This document shows, in pieces, positions 25,583-33,857 of a DNA stretch of 44,498 bases. The position numbers and the translations under genes were made by a program. The DNA lies in assembly GCA_030431435.1 (NCBI GenBank), contig JAUIJI010000009.1, positions 1-44,498 on the forward strand. The letters are read 5' to 3'. The stretch comes from Alphaproteobacteria bacterium. Its GTDB lineage: Bacteria; Pseudomonadota; Alphaproteobacteria; Sphingomonadales; Sphingomonadaceae. The notes under the pieces are model-generated. The model was given only the letters and a program-made list of their open reading frames with translations, searched no databases and was not told where the DNA came from. Each line of letters starts with the position of its first letter. Position 1 is the stretch's first letter.

Positions 25583-25644
25583 GTCGGCTCTGGCGCTGTT
25601 GGCCGACCCGCAGTAGGTTGCGGGCAAACAGGGGAGAGAATTCG

Positions 25645-27213
25645 ATGACACTCAAGGCATTGTTCGGCATTGGCGGATCGATTGCCGCACTGGCGCTTTC
25701 CGCGCCTGCCCATGCCGCCTGCGCGGATCTTGCGGCGATGGACATCGATGGCGGCACGATCACTTCTGCAGAAGTGGTGGCCGCCGGAGGCTTCGAAGCG
25801 CCGCCCAGCGGGTTTGGCCCGCCTCCGGGCATCGCCGAATCGCCCTTTGCCGATGTGCCGCAATTCTGCCGCGTGCGGATGACGCTGACGCCCACCAGCG
25901 ATTCCGACATCAAGAGCGAGGTCTGGCTGCCGCTGTCGGGCTGGAACGGCAAATATGTGGGCGTGGGCAATGGCATCTGGGCGGGCTCGATCTCCTATAC
26001 CGAAATGGGCCGCAACGTTGCCCGCAACTATGCCACCGCTGCCACCGATACCGGCCATGTCGGCAACGGGCTGACCGCAGAATGGGCGATCGGCCATCCG
26101 GAGAAGCTGGTCGATTTCGGGCACCGCGCGGTTCACGTCACCACCGTGGCGGCGAAAGCCGTGGTGGAGGAGTTCTATGGCCGGGCGCCTTCGCTCTCGA
26201 TCTGGAACAGCTGCTCCACCGGCGGGCGGCAGGGCCTGATGGCGGCGCATCGCTATCCCGAAGATTTCGACGCGATCTCGTCCATGGCACCCGCCAACCC
26301 GATGACCGACCTGATGACGCAGAGCATGTGGCAAGGCTGGCAGCCGCAGCGATTCGGCGTGCGTATCACGCCTGCCGAGCTGGGGCTGGTCCACGGCGAG
26401 ATCCTGCGTTCGTGCGATGCGCTGGACGGGGTAGCAGACGGGGTGGTCGGCCGCCCGCTGCAATGCCGCCCGGACCTTGCCCGCCTGCAATGCGAGCCAG
26501 GGCAGGACAGCGGCTGCCTCAGTAGCGGCCAGTTGCAGGCCGTTTACAACCTGTTCGGCGGGACGCGCGCGGACAATGGGGAACTGCTGCTTCCCGGCTG
26601 GCCCTATGGCTCCGAAATGCAGATGGCGGCGCTGGTGATGGGCGAGGAACCCTTCCCCGTGGCGATGAGCTATTTCCGTGACCTGGCCTATGGCGGACGC
26701 AGCGACTGGAACTGGCGCACAACCGATTACCGCGATTACATGGTCGATGCCCGCAGCTATGGCGCTGACATCCTCAATGTTCCGGCTGACGGGCTTTCCG
26801 CCTTCTTCGCGCGCGGCGGCAAGCTGCTGCTCTCGCACGGCTGGGCGGACGGGTTGATCCCGGCCAACAACACGCTGGAGTTCTACCACGGCCTCTACAA
26901 CGCGCTGCCGCTGGAACAGGCGCAACAGCAGACCCGGCTGTTCATGGCGCCGGGCATGGATCACTGCTCCGGCGGTGTGGGGCCGAGCGATTTCGACACG
27001 CTGGGCACGGTGGATGCCTGGGCGACGACGGGCGTCGCGCCCGATCGCATCATTGCCACCCGTCCGGTGCAGGCAGCTGGCGGCTTCGGTGGTCCTCCGC
27101 CCCCTCCGCGCGAGCCGATGGAGCGCCCGCTCTGCGCATGGCCGATGGTGGCCATTCATGATGGCGAGGGTGATCCCGCTGTCGCGAGCAGCTTCAGCTG
27201 CGGACTGGAATGA
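25645..27213 (+). CDS. Secreted tannase/feruloyl-esterase family protein
   Basis: 522 aa from the ATG at 25645 (GGGGAGAG upstream). The signal peptide ends APAHAA. The family's CS-D-HC catalytic arrangement is visible: nucleophile Ser in WNSCSTGGRQGL, Asp in SHGWADGLIP and His in MDHCSGG, with the neighbouring cysteines forming the family's linking disulfide. Such enzymes hydrolyse ester bonds of gallates, ferulates or related aryl esters in the periplasm or outside. A Gly/Pro-rich loop GGFGGPPPPPREP near the C-terminus is unusual. It lies 62 bases after the NTF2-like gene, in the same transcript, which ties ester cleavage to the other aromatic steps. Confidence 0.92.
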   Translation: MTLKALFGIGGSIAALALSAPAHAACADLAAMDIDGGTITSAEVVAAGGFEAPPSGFGPPPGIAESPFADVPQFCRVRMTLTPTSDSDIKSEVWLPLSGWNGKYVGVGNGIWAGSISYTEMGRNVARNYATAATDTGHVGNGLTAEWAIGHPEKLVDFGHRAVHVTTVAAKAVVEEFYGRAPSLSIWNSCSTGGRQGLMAAHRYPEDFDAISSMAPANPMTDLMTQSMWQGWQPQRFGVRITPAELGLVHGEILRSCDALDGVADGVVGRPLQCRPDLARLQCEPGQDSGCLSSGQLQAVYNLFGGTRADNGELLLPGWPYGSEMQMAALVMGEEPFPVAMSYFRDLAYGGRSDWNWRTTDYRDYMVDARSYGADILNVPADGLSAFFARGGKLLLSHGWADGLIPANNTLEFYHGLYNALPLEQAQQQTRLFMAPGMDHCSGGVGPSDFDTLGTVDAWATTGVAPDRIIATRPVQAAGGFGGPPPPPREPMERPLCAWPMVAIHDGEGDPAVASSFSCGLE

Positions 27214-27221
27214 TGTGAGCG

Positions 27222-27247
27222 GGTGCCGCGCCTAGCCGCGCGGCACC
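27222..27247. terminator. Convergent-gene hairpin, stop codon in the loop
   Basis: GGTGCCGCGC / GCGCGGCACC pair perfectly (10 bp) around the loop CTAGCC. The loop holds the stop codon of the minus-strand Tat-signal gene. There is no U-run on either side, so Rho-independent termination is uncertain, but its place between convergent stops fits a shared terminator. Confidence 0.5.
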
Positions 27248-27762
27248 AGCACCCAGCCGAGCACCGTGCCCGGATCGCTGGCGGCAGCAAAGCGCCTGAC
27301 CTGCGGCAGCTCGCTCGCCTGCGGGTTTGCTGCCCAAGCGGCCAGCAGTTCCACCCAGTTGGCACCTGCACTTGAAGCCACGCGGTTGAGCGCGTTCCAC
27401 CCCGGTGACAGGGTGAAGCCTTCGCAAGTGCCATCGCAGCCGCGCAATTCGGTGGCGAGGACATAGCCTTCCTCCAGCGCGACTTCGCCAATCAGCAACG
27501 CTTCGGCATGGCGGCTGACACCGGCGACCAGCGCGGGACGATCAGCCAGAACTTCGCGGGCAAAGCGGATCGCGTCACCTCCGATGGCGCGGGTACGGGC
27601 ACCAGCCGCGCGCCCGGCATCGGCAAAGCGCCTTCCGGCGATCAGGCTGTCATCGTGGAGCAGCAGCGATTGCCCCCCGGTCTTCCATTGCCAGCTGGCA
27701 AGGCCTGCCACTGTCGGCACGGCCAGCGCGCCAAGCATCATTCCGCGGCGGGAAACCTTCAT
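27232..27762 (-). CDS. Tat-exported protein of unknown function beside flavocytochrome genes
   Basis: 176 aa. Start ATG 27762 overlaps the cytochrome stop as ATGA. MKVSRRGMMLGALAVPTVAGLASW has a twin-arginine signal (SRRGMML), so the protein would be exported folded. The mature part includes GGDAIRFAREVLADRPALVAG, LIGEVALEEGYVLATELRGCDGTCEGFTLSPGW and ends GTVLGWVLVPRG; a Cys pair (CDGTC) could form a disulfide. I recognise no family. Tight coupling with cytochrome c and a VAO-type flavoprotein suggests a helper or third subunit of that oxidase, which is inference. Confidence 0.72.
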   Translation of the reverse strand: MKVSRRGMMLGALAVPTVAGLASWQWKTGGQSLLLHDDSLIAGRRFADAGRAAGARTRAIGGDAIRFAREVLADRPALVAGVSRHAEALLIGEVALEEGYVLATELRGCDGTCEGFTLSPGWNALNRVASSAGANWVELLAAWAANPQASELPQVRRFAAASDPGTVLGWVLVPRG

Positions 27763-28190
27763 TGTGGTCCTCCCGCCGGTGTCGGCTCGATGTGCGGTCC
27801 GGCCGCGAGGTAATCCGCAATTTCCTGCAGGTCTTCGTCCGACACTTCGCCGCGCGGGATGGACGGCATGTTGCCGATGCCAAGGCGCGCTGCGGAGATC
27901 ACATAATCTGCTGTCAGATTGTCCCGCGCCTCCAGCAAGGAAACCTCCATACGGCGACCGAGCAGGCCGGTGCCCATGCCGTTCGGCCCATGGCACATGA
28001 TGCAGTATTCGATGTATTTCGCTTCGCCCCCGGTCGCTTCGGGCCGCGATGCCATGGTGATGGGTTGCGGCATCGGCGGCGGACCGGCAGCAGCGGTTTC
28101 ATCACCGCCTGAGCCGTCTCCGCCGGTACATGCGGCGAGCAAAAATGCTGCAGCAATCAGTGCAGCATAAGGTGCAGCAAAATTCCTCAT
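27759..28190 (-). CDS. Cytochrome c lipoprotein, electron acceptor of the adjacent flavoprotein
   Basis: 143 aa from ATG 28190, which overlaps the flavoprotein stop as ATGA. The signal MRNFAAPYAALIAAAFLLAAC carries a lipobox. One class I heme site CIMCHGPNG is seen, and GIGNMPSIPRGEVSDEDLQEIADYL gives the distal Met and final helix. In p-cresol methylhydroxylase and eugenol hydroxylase a small cytochrome c subunit pairs with a VAO-type flavoprotein; the same gene pair is present here. It would take electrons from the flavin and pass them to the respiratory chain. Confidence 0.9.
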   Translation of the reverse strand: MRNFAAPYAALIAAAFLLAACTGGDGSGGDETAAAGPPPMPQPITMASRPEATGGEAKYIEYCIMCHGPNGMGTGLLGRRMEVSLLEARDNLTADYVISAARLGIGNMPSIPRGEVSDEDLQEIADYLAAGPHIEPTPAGGPQ

Positions 28191-29749
28191 TGTCCGCGCT
28201 CCCCTGCGAAGTTTCTCGGCCATATGCCGCTCTTGCCCGGGGCGATGATGCCGTTGGGATCGAGGGCATTCTTCACCTTCTCGTTCAGGCGCAGCAAAGC
28301 GTTGTTATTGAAGTCATAAGTGCTGGCAACCAGGTCCATGTAATCAAGGTGGGTGCGGTATTCGCCGTAACCCTGTTCCTTGGCATCAGCCACCAGCGTG
28401 CGGAAGAAGGGATCCACCTTCGCCATCATCTCCGGATCGTCCTTGTTGAAGACCATCGCGTTGACATTGGTGAGGTGGCGTTCGCCGAATGCGAAGCTGC
28501 CCTGGTAGTCCATCCCGTATTCCTGATAGCGGGCATAGGTTCGCTGGAATTGTGCCAGCGCCTTGTCGCCATTCTGTTCGATGATCGGCGAGAAGCCGAT
28601 ATGACCGCCGCGTCCGCCGTACCAGTTGACGTTCTGCATCGGGAAGGTGAGCGGCGTGCCGGTCCAGCCGGTATATTCCAGCGGCTCACCCCTGACCCAG
28701 CTCGTCGGCTTGATGGCCATGGGGCCGGCATTGCCGATCGCCTCTTCAAGGATCTTGTAGGCCGCCTTGTTCACGTCCTCGCGGCCATAGAGGCGCAGTG
28801 ACACACCCCACCAGCCGATGTTGAACTGCTTGCGGATGGCATCGATCACGCTGTCGGACAGCGCGCCGGGCTCGTCGGTCCAGTCCGTGCGGCGGGTGAG
28901 CACGGCGGCTGCGCGCATCCAGTTGCCGATCGACGGGCTCTGCGTCAGCACACGCTCGCGCCGCAAGGGAGCGATGGTATCCACCATCACCTTCAGGTCT
29001 TCCGGCTTGTCGAATTCGACATCCATGCCCATCAGGCTTTCCGGCTCGGGCATCATCCACATGCCCATTTTGGTCACGATGCCGAAGTTGGACTGGACGA
29101 ACATCTGGTCCCACGCCGGGCCGAAGCCGAAGGGATAGGCGGACCATGTCGGCGCGTTGGAGAAGGCGCCCATGCCGGTACGCACCAGGTCGCCATCCGG
29201 CAGCACCACCTCGAGCCCGCAGATATTCTTGGTGTGCTCGCCATAGGGCGTGTAGCCCACGCCGCGATCGAGCGCATTGCCCATGACCGAACCCCAGCTG
29301 TTGCCGGGGGTCGAGAGCCAATAGGGCAGGTTGTTGCGCTGCACATAATCATAGAGATCATAGAAGCCGACGCCCGGCTCCAGGATCACCGTGCCCAGTT
29401 CCTCGTCGAACTCGATCTTCTTCATCCGCGAGAGATCAAGCACCACAGAACCTGCGAGAACGGGCGCGGTGCCGCCATAGCCAAGGTTCTTGCCGCGGGC
29501 GATCGGGAACAGCGGCAGGCGGTACTGGTTGGCGATGCGCACCACCGCCTGCACTTCCTCCACGCTTTCGCAGGCAACGGCGCCCGAAGGATGGTGTGCT
29601 TCGTCATTCACCGCGAACTTGTCGAGATAGGTTGTGCGATCCAGTTCCTCGAAGAAGACCTTGTTCGCGCCCAGCACGCTTTCAAAGGCGCGCTGTGCCT
29701 GGGTCAGCTTCTGGAGCGTGAAATCGGGGGGAAGGCGGAGTTCTGCCAT
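28187..29749 (-). CDS. VAO/PCMH-family flavoprotein (4-alkylphenol or vanillyl-alcohol type)
   Basis: 520 aa. The FAD-binding PP-loop region is seen in FPIARGKNLGYGGTAPV and LEPGVGFYDLYDYVQ; the C-terminal part ends with DPNGIIAPGKSGIWP, a hallmark of vanillyl-alcohol oxidase, eugenol oxidase and p-cresol methylhydroxylase. These enzymes form a quinone methide from a para-alkylphenol and hydrate or desaturate it. The following cytochrome c gene points to a dehydrogenase of the p-cresol/eugenol hydroxylase kind rather than an oxygen-using oxidase. No signal peptide is visible, so how it meets an exported cytochrome is open; co-export is known in the family. Likely substrates are 4-alkyl-guaiacols, inferred. 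Confidence 0.92.
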   Translation of the reverse strand: MAELRLPPDFTLQKLTQAQRAFESVLGANKVFFEELDRTTYLDKFAVNDEAHHPSGAVACESVEEVQAVVRIANQYRLPLFPIARGKNLGYGGTAPVLAGSVVLDLSRMKKIEFDEELGTVILEPGVGFYDLYDYVQRNNLPYWLSTPGNSWGSVMGNALDRGVGYTPYGEHTKNICGLEVVLPDGDLVRTGMGAFSNAPTWSAYPFGFGPAWDQMFVQSNFGIVTKMGMWMMPEPESLMGMDVEFDKPEDLKVMVDTIAPLRRERVLTQSPSIGNWMRAAAVLTRRTDWTDEPGALSDSVIDAIRKQFNIGWWGVSLRLYGREDVNKAAYKILEEAIGNAGPMAIKPTSWVRGEPLEYTGWTGTPLTFPMQNVNWYGGRGGHIGFSPIIEQNGDKALAQFQRTYARYQEYGMDYQGSFAFGERHLTNVNAMVFNKDDPEMMAKVDPFFRTLVADAKEQGYGEYRTHLDYMDLVASTYDFNNNALLRLNEKVKNALDPNGIIAPGKSGIWPRNFAGERGQ

Positions 29750-29764
29750 GGTTTCTCTTCTTTC

Positions 29765-30529
29765 CTAGCTGGCCGACCACTGCGTGCGCGCGGGCGGCCT
29801 GGTCCCGGCATCAAGCCGGATCACCTCGCCGTTGATAAGCGGGTTCTCGATGATGAACAAAGCGGTGCGGGCGAATTCCTCTGCCCGGCCTGCCCGGCGT
29901 GGAAACTCGCAGTCCTTGAGCAGTTCCGCCACGAAATCCTCCGGCAGGAAGGCCACCATCGGCGTGGCCATGAAACCGGGGGCGATGCCGGCGCAGCGGA
30001 CATTGTGCCTGCCCATGTCGCGCGTCCACACCAGCGTTAGCCCGGCAAGTGCGGCCTTGGCGGCGGTATAGGCGGTCATGCCTTCCTGGCCTTCGAAACT
30101 GGCGATGGAGCAGGCGTTGATGATCACGCCGCGCTCTGCATCCAGGCCGCAAACCTCGTTGCCCGTCATGCGGTGGGCAACTTCGGCGGTGACGTTGATC
30201 GCGCCCATCAGGTTCACGTCGATCACCTTGCGGATCGCATCGACATCTCCCGGCCCATCGGCATCGGCAATGGCGCCAATCCCGCCGATGCCGGCCGAAT
30301 TCACCAGGATGTGAATGTCGCCGAAGCCTTCGGCCACCTGCTCTACAGCGCGTTTGACCTGGGCCGGGTCGGACACATCGCAGGTAATGAACGCAGCGCC
30401 TTCGGGCGCATCACCGCCAAGATCGAGGCTGACCACCCGGCAGCCGCGCGCCATCAGGGCGATGGCCGTGGCCTCGCCCAGTCCCGAATTGCCGCCCGTG
30501 ATGACAGCGAGCTTTCCGCCCGGATCCAT
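29765..30529 (-). CDS. Short-chain dehydrogenase/reductase (copy 1)
   Basis: 254 aa classical SDR. Cofactor loop TGGNSGLG, acidic residue in VVSLDLGG (NAD preference), NSAG, and catalytic Ser, Tyr and Lys in ACSIASFEGQEGMTAYTAAK. The sequence resembles 3-hydroxyacyl-CoA dehydrogenase type 2 members. It heads the minus operon SDR, flavoprotein, cytochrome c, Tat protein, 15 bases before the flavoprotein gene, so it may oxidise the secondary alcohol made by hydration of the quinone methide. It is divergent from 30621 with an operator palindrome between. Confidence 0.91.
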   Translation of the reverse strand: MDPGGKLAVITGGNSGLGEATAIALMARGCRVVSLDLGGDAPEGAAFITCDVSDPAQVKRAVEQVAEGFGDIHILVNSAGIGGIGAIADADGPGDVDAIRKVIDVNLMGAINVTAEVAHRMTGNEVCGLDAERGVIINACSIASFEGQEGMTAYTAAKAALAGLTLVWTRDMGRHNVRCAGIAPGFMATPMVAFLPEDFVAELLKDCEFPRRAGRAEEFARTALFIIENPLINGEVIRLDAGTRPPARTQWSAS

Positions 30530-30562
30530 TCCCTCTCCCCAGTCGCGATTCCCAAACGACTT

Positions 30563-30574
30563 TAACGAACGTTA
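30563..30574. promoter_or_regulatory. Putative operator, TAACGAACGTTA
   Basis: A palindrome with arms TAACG/CGTTA around AA, in the 91 bases between the divergent flavocytochrome operon (minus) and the 30621 gene/MFS transporter (plus). Same form as at 25040, 33808 and 43609. Confidence 0.65.
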
Positions 30575-30620
30575 CTTTTGAGGTAGCAAGCGCGCAAGTC
30601 AAGCCAAGGAGAGGGATGTC

Positions 30621-31484
30621 GTGACAACGCGCGAGAATCTGTATGGCATCATGGATGCCTATCTTTCCGCGCTGGGTGCGCGCACGATTGGCGCGGCACC
30701 GCTGGCGGCGGAGGTTTTCAACACCGAGAACAATGTGGTTATCGAGCCCGGCGACGGATGCTGGAACACAGTGACGTCTCTCCACAACTACCGCCTCTAC
30801 ATGGCCGATCCGGAGGCGGGACAGGTGGCTGTGTTCACCGCGATCGAGGAAACCGACTCGCTCAATCCGTGCTGCATCCGCCTGGAACTGGACGAGAGCG
30901 GACTGGTCAGCGGCGTGGAGACCGTGGTGGCGCGCAACAAGGACGAGGGCTTTCCCTTTGGTCCGCAGTTCTTCGTCGACAAACCGGCCATGCTGGCGCC
31001 TGTGCCGGAGGGCAAGCGCATGAACCGCGACGACCTGATTCGCGTGGCCAATGGCTATTTCGAGACGATCGAGCGCAACGACGGCACGATCAACACGGTC
31101 TTCGCCCCGACGTGCAACCGCGTGGAGAACGGCGTGCAGACCACCAACAACGCCGATTTCCCCCTGCCCATCGCGCGGCTGGGGTGCGAGGAACAGTTTG
31201 CGCTCGGCTGGTATCGCTATGACGACGACTTGCGCGCCCGCCGCTTTCCGCTGGTGGACGTGGAACAGGGCATTGTGCTCGCTTATGGGTTTATCGATCA
31301 CTCGGGCGCGCTGGGCGAATACGAGCTGACCGATGGCACCCCGGCAAGCAGCCCGGTGCGTCGCCCCCATTCCTATTATCTTGCAGAGGCATTCAAGATC
31401 GTCGATGGCGCGATCACGCAAGTGGAAGCCGATTTCCTGACGGTGCCCTATCGCATGCCCAGCCCGTGGGATGCGCGGGCCTGA
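30621..31484 (+). CDS. Long NTF2-like (DUF8021-like) protein, cytoplasmic
   Basis: 287 aa from GTG 30621 (GGAGAGGG upstream; the ATG at 30616 meets a stop at once). No signal peptide. It looks like two linked alpha+beta domains. The second has CNRVENGVQT, GCEEQFALGWYRY and GIVLAYGFIDHSG, closely echoed in the exported protein at 36952 (CVRHENGFQT, GCAAQM, GLVWGVSHFHHDM), so the two are paralogues. I place them near DUF8021/SnoaL-like proteins from memory of the pattern. Function unknown; the gene is first in a unit with an aromatic-acid transporter gene, 36 bases downstream. Confidence 0.7.
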   Translation: MTTRENLYGIMDAYLSALGARTIGAAPLAAEVFNTENNVVIEPGDGCWNTVTSLHNYRLYMADPEAGQVAVFTAIEETDSLNPCCIRLELDESGLVSGVETVVARNKDEGFPFGPQFFVDKPAMLAPVPEGKRMNRDDLIRVANGYFETIERNDGTINTVFAPTCNRVENGVQTTNNADFPLPIARLGCEEQFALGWYRYDDDLRARRFPLVDVEQGIVLAYGFIDHSGALGEYELTDGTPASSPVRRPHSYYLAEAFKIVDGAITQVEADFLTVPYRMPSPWDARA

Positions 31485-31520
31485 CAGGCCCGGATCGAAC
31501 TGGCGGAGAGGACAACACAC

Positions 31521-32777
31521 ATGAACCAGACGCGTCGCCTGACTGCGCTCGTTTTCCTTGGCGGGATATTCGTCATGGAAGGATTTGACATTGCCGCCAT
31601 GTCGCTGGCTGTCCCGCGGCTCGAAGGCGCGCTGGGGCTGGACCCGGCTTCATTCGGCTGGGTCTTCACCGCGCTGCTGATCGGCCTTGGTGCCGGCGGC
31701 GCGTTGATCGCCCCGCTGGGAGACCGTTTTGGCCGGCGGACGCTGATCGTTTTCGGCTGCCTTGCCACCGGTCTCGCCACCCTGGCGACGGCAACCGCCA
31801 CCTCGACCGTCGAGTTCCTTGTCTGGCGTCTGCTGACCGGCCTTGCGCTTGGGGCCTGCCTGCCCAATGTCAGCGCCCTGTCTTCTGAACTTGCCCCGGC
31901 TGGCATGCGCGCCACCATCATGGCGGTGGTTGCTGCCGGCATCCCCATCGGCCTTGCCGTGGCAGGCATTCTGGCACCGGAGATCGTCGCCCTGGCGACA
32001 TGGGCCGGGCTCTTCCTTGTTCCCGGTGCCTTCGCGGTGCTGCTGTCGGTGCTCCTGTGGTTCACGCTGGAAGGCGGCCTGCCAAGCGGCGCGAAGAAGA
32101 GCGAGGAGAAGGCCGAAGGCAGCCTGACCGAAAAGCTGCCGCAGCTGGTCCTGTTCAGCCGCCCGTGGCTGTTCCCCTTTGCCGTGCTCGCCGCCATGTT
32201 GGCGCTCAACGCGCTCAACCTCTACCTGCTCAACAGCTGGCTGCCCACAGTGCTGCCGGGCGCAGGACTGACGCTGGACCATGCTGCGCGCGTGGCGGGC
32301 GTTGCCAACCTCGCCGGGCTGGGCATTGGCATTGCCGCAAGCATGCTGCTGGATCGCTGGAACAAGCGGGTCACGCTGATGCTGCTGTTCGGATCGATGG
32401 CAGCCAGCTTCGCCGTGATCGGCTTCACCGCGCCCGATCCAGATCTGTGGACACTGATGCTGATGGTCGGTGTTGGCGGTGCCAATGCCGGCGGCATGGT
32501 GCTGCCCGGACTGGCCGCATACCTGTTCCCTGCACACCTGCTGTCATCAGCGGTGGGGATGAGCGTGCTGGTCGCACGGCTGGGGGCCTTTGCCGGGCCG
32601 CCGCTGGGTGCTGCGATGATCGCGGCCGATGTGCCGGCACAGACATTCCTGTCGGTCGCGGCTGTGCCTGCCTTCGCCTGCGTGGTGGTGGCGGTGTTGG
32701 TCACGCGCGCCCTGCTGGTCCGTCCGCGCGAGGAAGCGAAGGAAGAGGCTGAAGCCGATGCGGCGGCGCTCGCCTAG
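31521..32777 (+). CDS. MFS transporter, aromatic acid:H+ symporter type
   Basis: 418 aa with about 12 membrane segments. The first helix carries GIFVMEGFDIAAMS, matching the (D/E)GFD motif of the AAHS family (PcaK, VanK, BenK); the loop 2-3 signature reads APLGDRFGRRTLI. A charged central loop (GAKKSEEKAEGSLTEK) separates the halves, and the C-terminus is a short Glu-rich tail (REEAKEEAEAD). It should take up an aromatic acid with protons across the inner membrane. It shares the operator-controlled transcript of 30621. Its stop overlaps the convergent stop of 32774 by three bases. Confidence 0.92.
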   Translation: MNQTRRLTALVFLGGIFVMEGFDIAAMSLAVPRLEGALGLDPASFGWVFTALLIGLGAGGALIAPLGDRFGRRTLIVFGCLATGLATLATATATSTVEFLVWRLLTGLALGACLPNVSALSSELAPAGMRATIMAVVAAGIPIGLAVAGILAPEIVALATWAGLFLVPGAFAVLLSVLLWFTLEGGLPSGAKKSEEKAEGSLTEKLPQLVLFSRPWLFPFAVLAAMLALNALNLYLLNSWLPTVLPGAGLTLDHAARVAGVANLAGLGIGIAASMLLDRWNKRVTLMLLFGSMAASFAVIGFTAPDPDLWTLMLMVGVGGANAGGMVLPGLAAYLFPAHLLSSAVGMSVLVARLGAFAGPPLGAAMIAADVPAQTFLSVAAVPAFACVVVAVLVTRALLVRPREEAKEEAEADAAALA

Positions 32778-33223
32778 GGCCGGAAGTCCAGCGCGCCGAC
32801 ACGTTCCTTGAAGCGCCAGCCTTGCGGGGTCAGCACGCACAGGTCCGTGAAAGTCCCGATCAGCGGGCTCTTGGCGTCCTGCACAGGCAGGCCACCGTCT
32901 TCCGGCGCATCGCCCATATAGAGGACGATCACGCTTTTCGCGCGCGCTGTTGCGGGGCCTTCGACGTCGACAAGGATATTGGCGATGGTGTGGTGCTGGG
33001 CGCGGGCGGGGCGTGACAGAAAGCCATCAAGGATCGCCTGCCGCCCGACGATGGCATCGCCGCCGCTGGGCCTGCGGAAGGTCGCATCATCGGTGTAGAG
33101 CGAGGCGCATTTGTGCCAGTCCTGCGCGTCATTCGCCCAGGTATATTCATGGATCAGCCGGGCGATATCCGCCTCGACAGCGCGGCGATCATCCTCGCCC
33201 ATTCCATAGGGTGTGTGGGTCAT
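32774..33223 (-). CDS. SnoaL-like protein downstream of the MarR gene
   Basis: 149 aa, cytoplasmic. A SnoaL-like domain is seen in VEADIARLIHEYTWANDAQDWHKCASLYTDDATFRRP, IVGRQAILDGFLSRP and FTDLCVLTPQGWRFKERV. It starts 15 bases after the MarR stop with a GGGAG site, so the two are one transcript. Pairing a regulator with an NTF2-like enzyme suggests local control of a step on the same substrate. Catalytic role unknown. Confidence 0.83.
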   Translation of the reverse strand: MTHTPYGMGEDDRRAVEADIARLIHEYTWANDAQDWHKCASLYTDDATFRRPSGGDAIVGRQAILDGFLSRPARAQHHTIANILVDVEGPATARAKSVIVLYMGDAPEDGGLPVQDAKSPLIGTFTDLCVLTPQGWRFKERVGALDFRP

Positions 33224-33238
33224 CCAGTGTTCTCCCGC

Positions 33239-33766
33239 TCAGTCTTCGTCGGGCTTGGTAGCCTCGAGGAAAGCCGAACGGCCCTCCTCATCCGTCGCTT
33301 CCAGCTTTGCGATCAGGCGGCCGACCACATCGCCGAGGCCCGCAAGCTCGGCATCTTCGAGTTCGGCAAACAGGTAGTCCGCAACCTTTTCGCTCTGCGG
33401 CCGCATCACCGCATAGAGACGCTGCCCCTCCTCGGTCAGCGTCAGCCACTTGCGGCGGCGGTTGGCGGTATCGCGCTCCACGTTGACACGCCCGTCACGC
33501 TGAAGGGTGGCGACCGCTCGGCTCACGCTCATCACGTTCACGCCTGTCAGTTCGGCCACTTCGTGGCTCGCGGTGCGACCCAGCGCACCGATGCTCATCA
33601 GCAGGCGGAACTCGTTCAGCGAGATGCGATAGCGGTGAGCCAGATGGGTGCTGAACGGTGCCATGAGCCGGTTCTGCAACTTGAGCAGCTCATGCAGCAG
33701 GCCCGATTTATAGGAAATGTTTCCATCCGGCCGGTTTTCTTTCAGTTTTGCCGCGCTGTTCTGCAC
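33239..33766 (-). CDS. MarR-family transcriptional regulator
   Basis: 175 aa from GTG 33766; the track start GTG 33772 would touch the AAAGGGGG site with no spacing. A winged helix-turn-helix is clear: LNEFRLLMSIGALGRTASHEVAELTGVNVMSVSRAVATLQRDGRVNVERDTANRRRKWLTLTEEG. Flanking helices form the MarR dimer interface. MarR proteins usually repress divergent catabolic genes and are released by an aromatic ligand. The dioxygenase gene at 33858 is divergent, and TAACACCTGTTA lies between, so autoregulation plus control of the dioxygenase is likely. Control of the other three operator sites is an inference. Confidence 0.93.
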   Translation of the reverse strand: MQNSAAKLKENRPDGNISYKSGLLHELLKLQNRLMAPFSTHLAHRYRISLNEFRLLMSIGALGRTASHEVAELTGVNVMSVSRAVATLQRDGRVNVERDTANRRRKWLTLTEEGQRLYAVMRPQSEKVADYLFAELEDAELAGLGDVVGRLIAKLEATDEEGRSAFLEATKPDED

Positions 33767-33807
33767 TTCCACCCCCTTTGAGCCGCAATGGCTGTTTGCG
33801 CCAACCG

Positions 33808-33825
33808 TAACACCTGTTAGCGTTA
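33808..33825. promoter_or_regulatory. Putative operator, TAACACCTGTTA with overlapping half-site
   Basis: A perfect palindrome TAACA-CC-TGTTA (33808-33819) directly followed by a further CGTTA half-site (33821-33825), between the divergent MarR and dioxygenase genes. Same spacing as the sites at 25040, 30563 and 43609. Confidence 0.65.
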
Positions 33826-33857
33826 TGTCGAGGAATCACATGGGAGAACAAGCAGGC

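Noticed and set aside
25438-27159. 573-aa minus-strand ORF opposite the tannase
   Set aside because: Antisense to a complete tannase/feruloyl esterase with its catalytic motifs; no independent support.
30616-30618. ATG at 30616 as start of the long NTF2-like gene
   Set aside because: It meets a TGA two codons later; GTG 30621 is the usable start.
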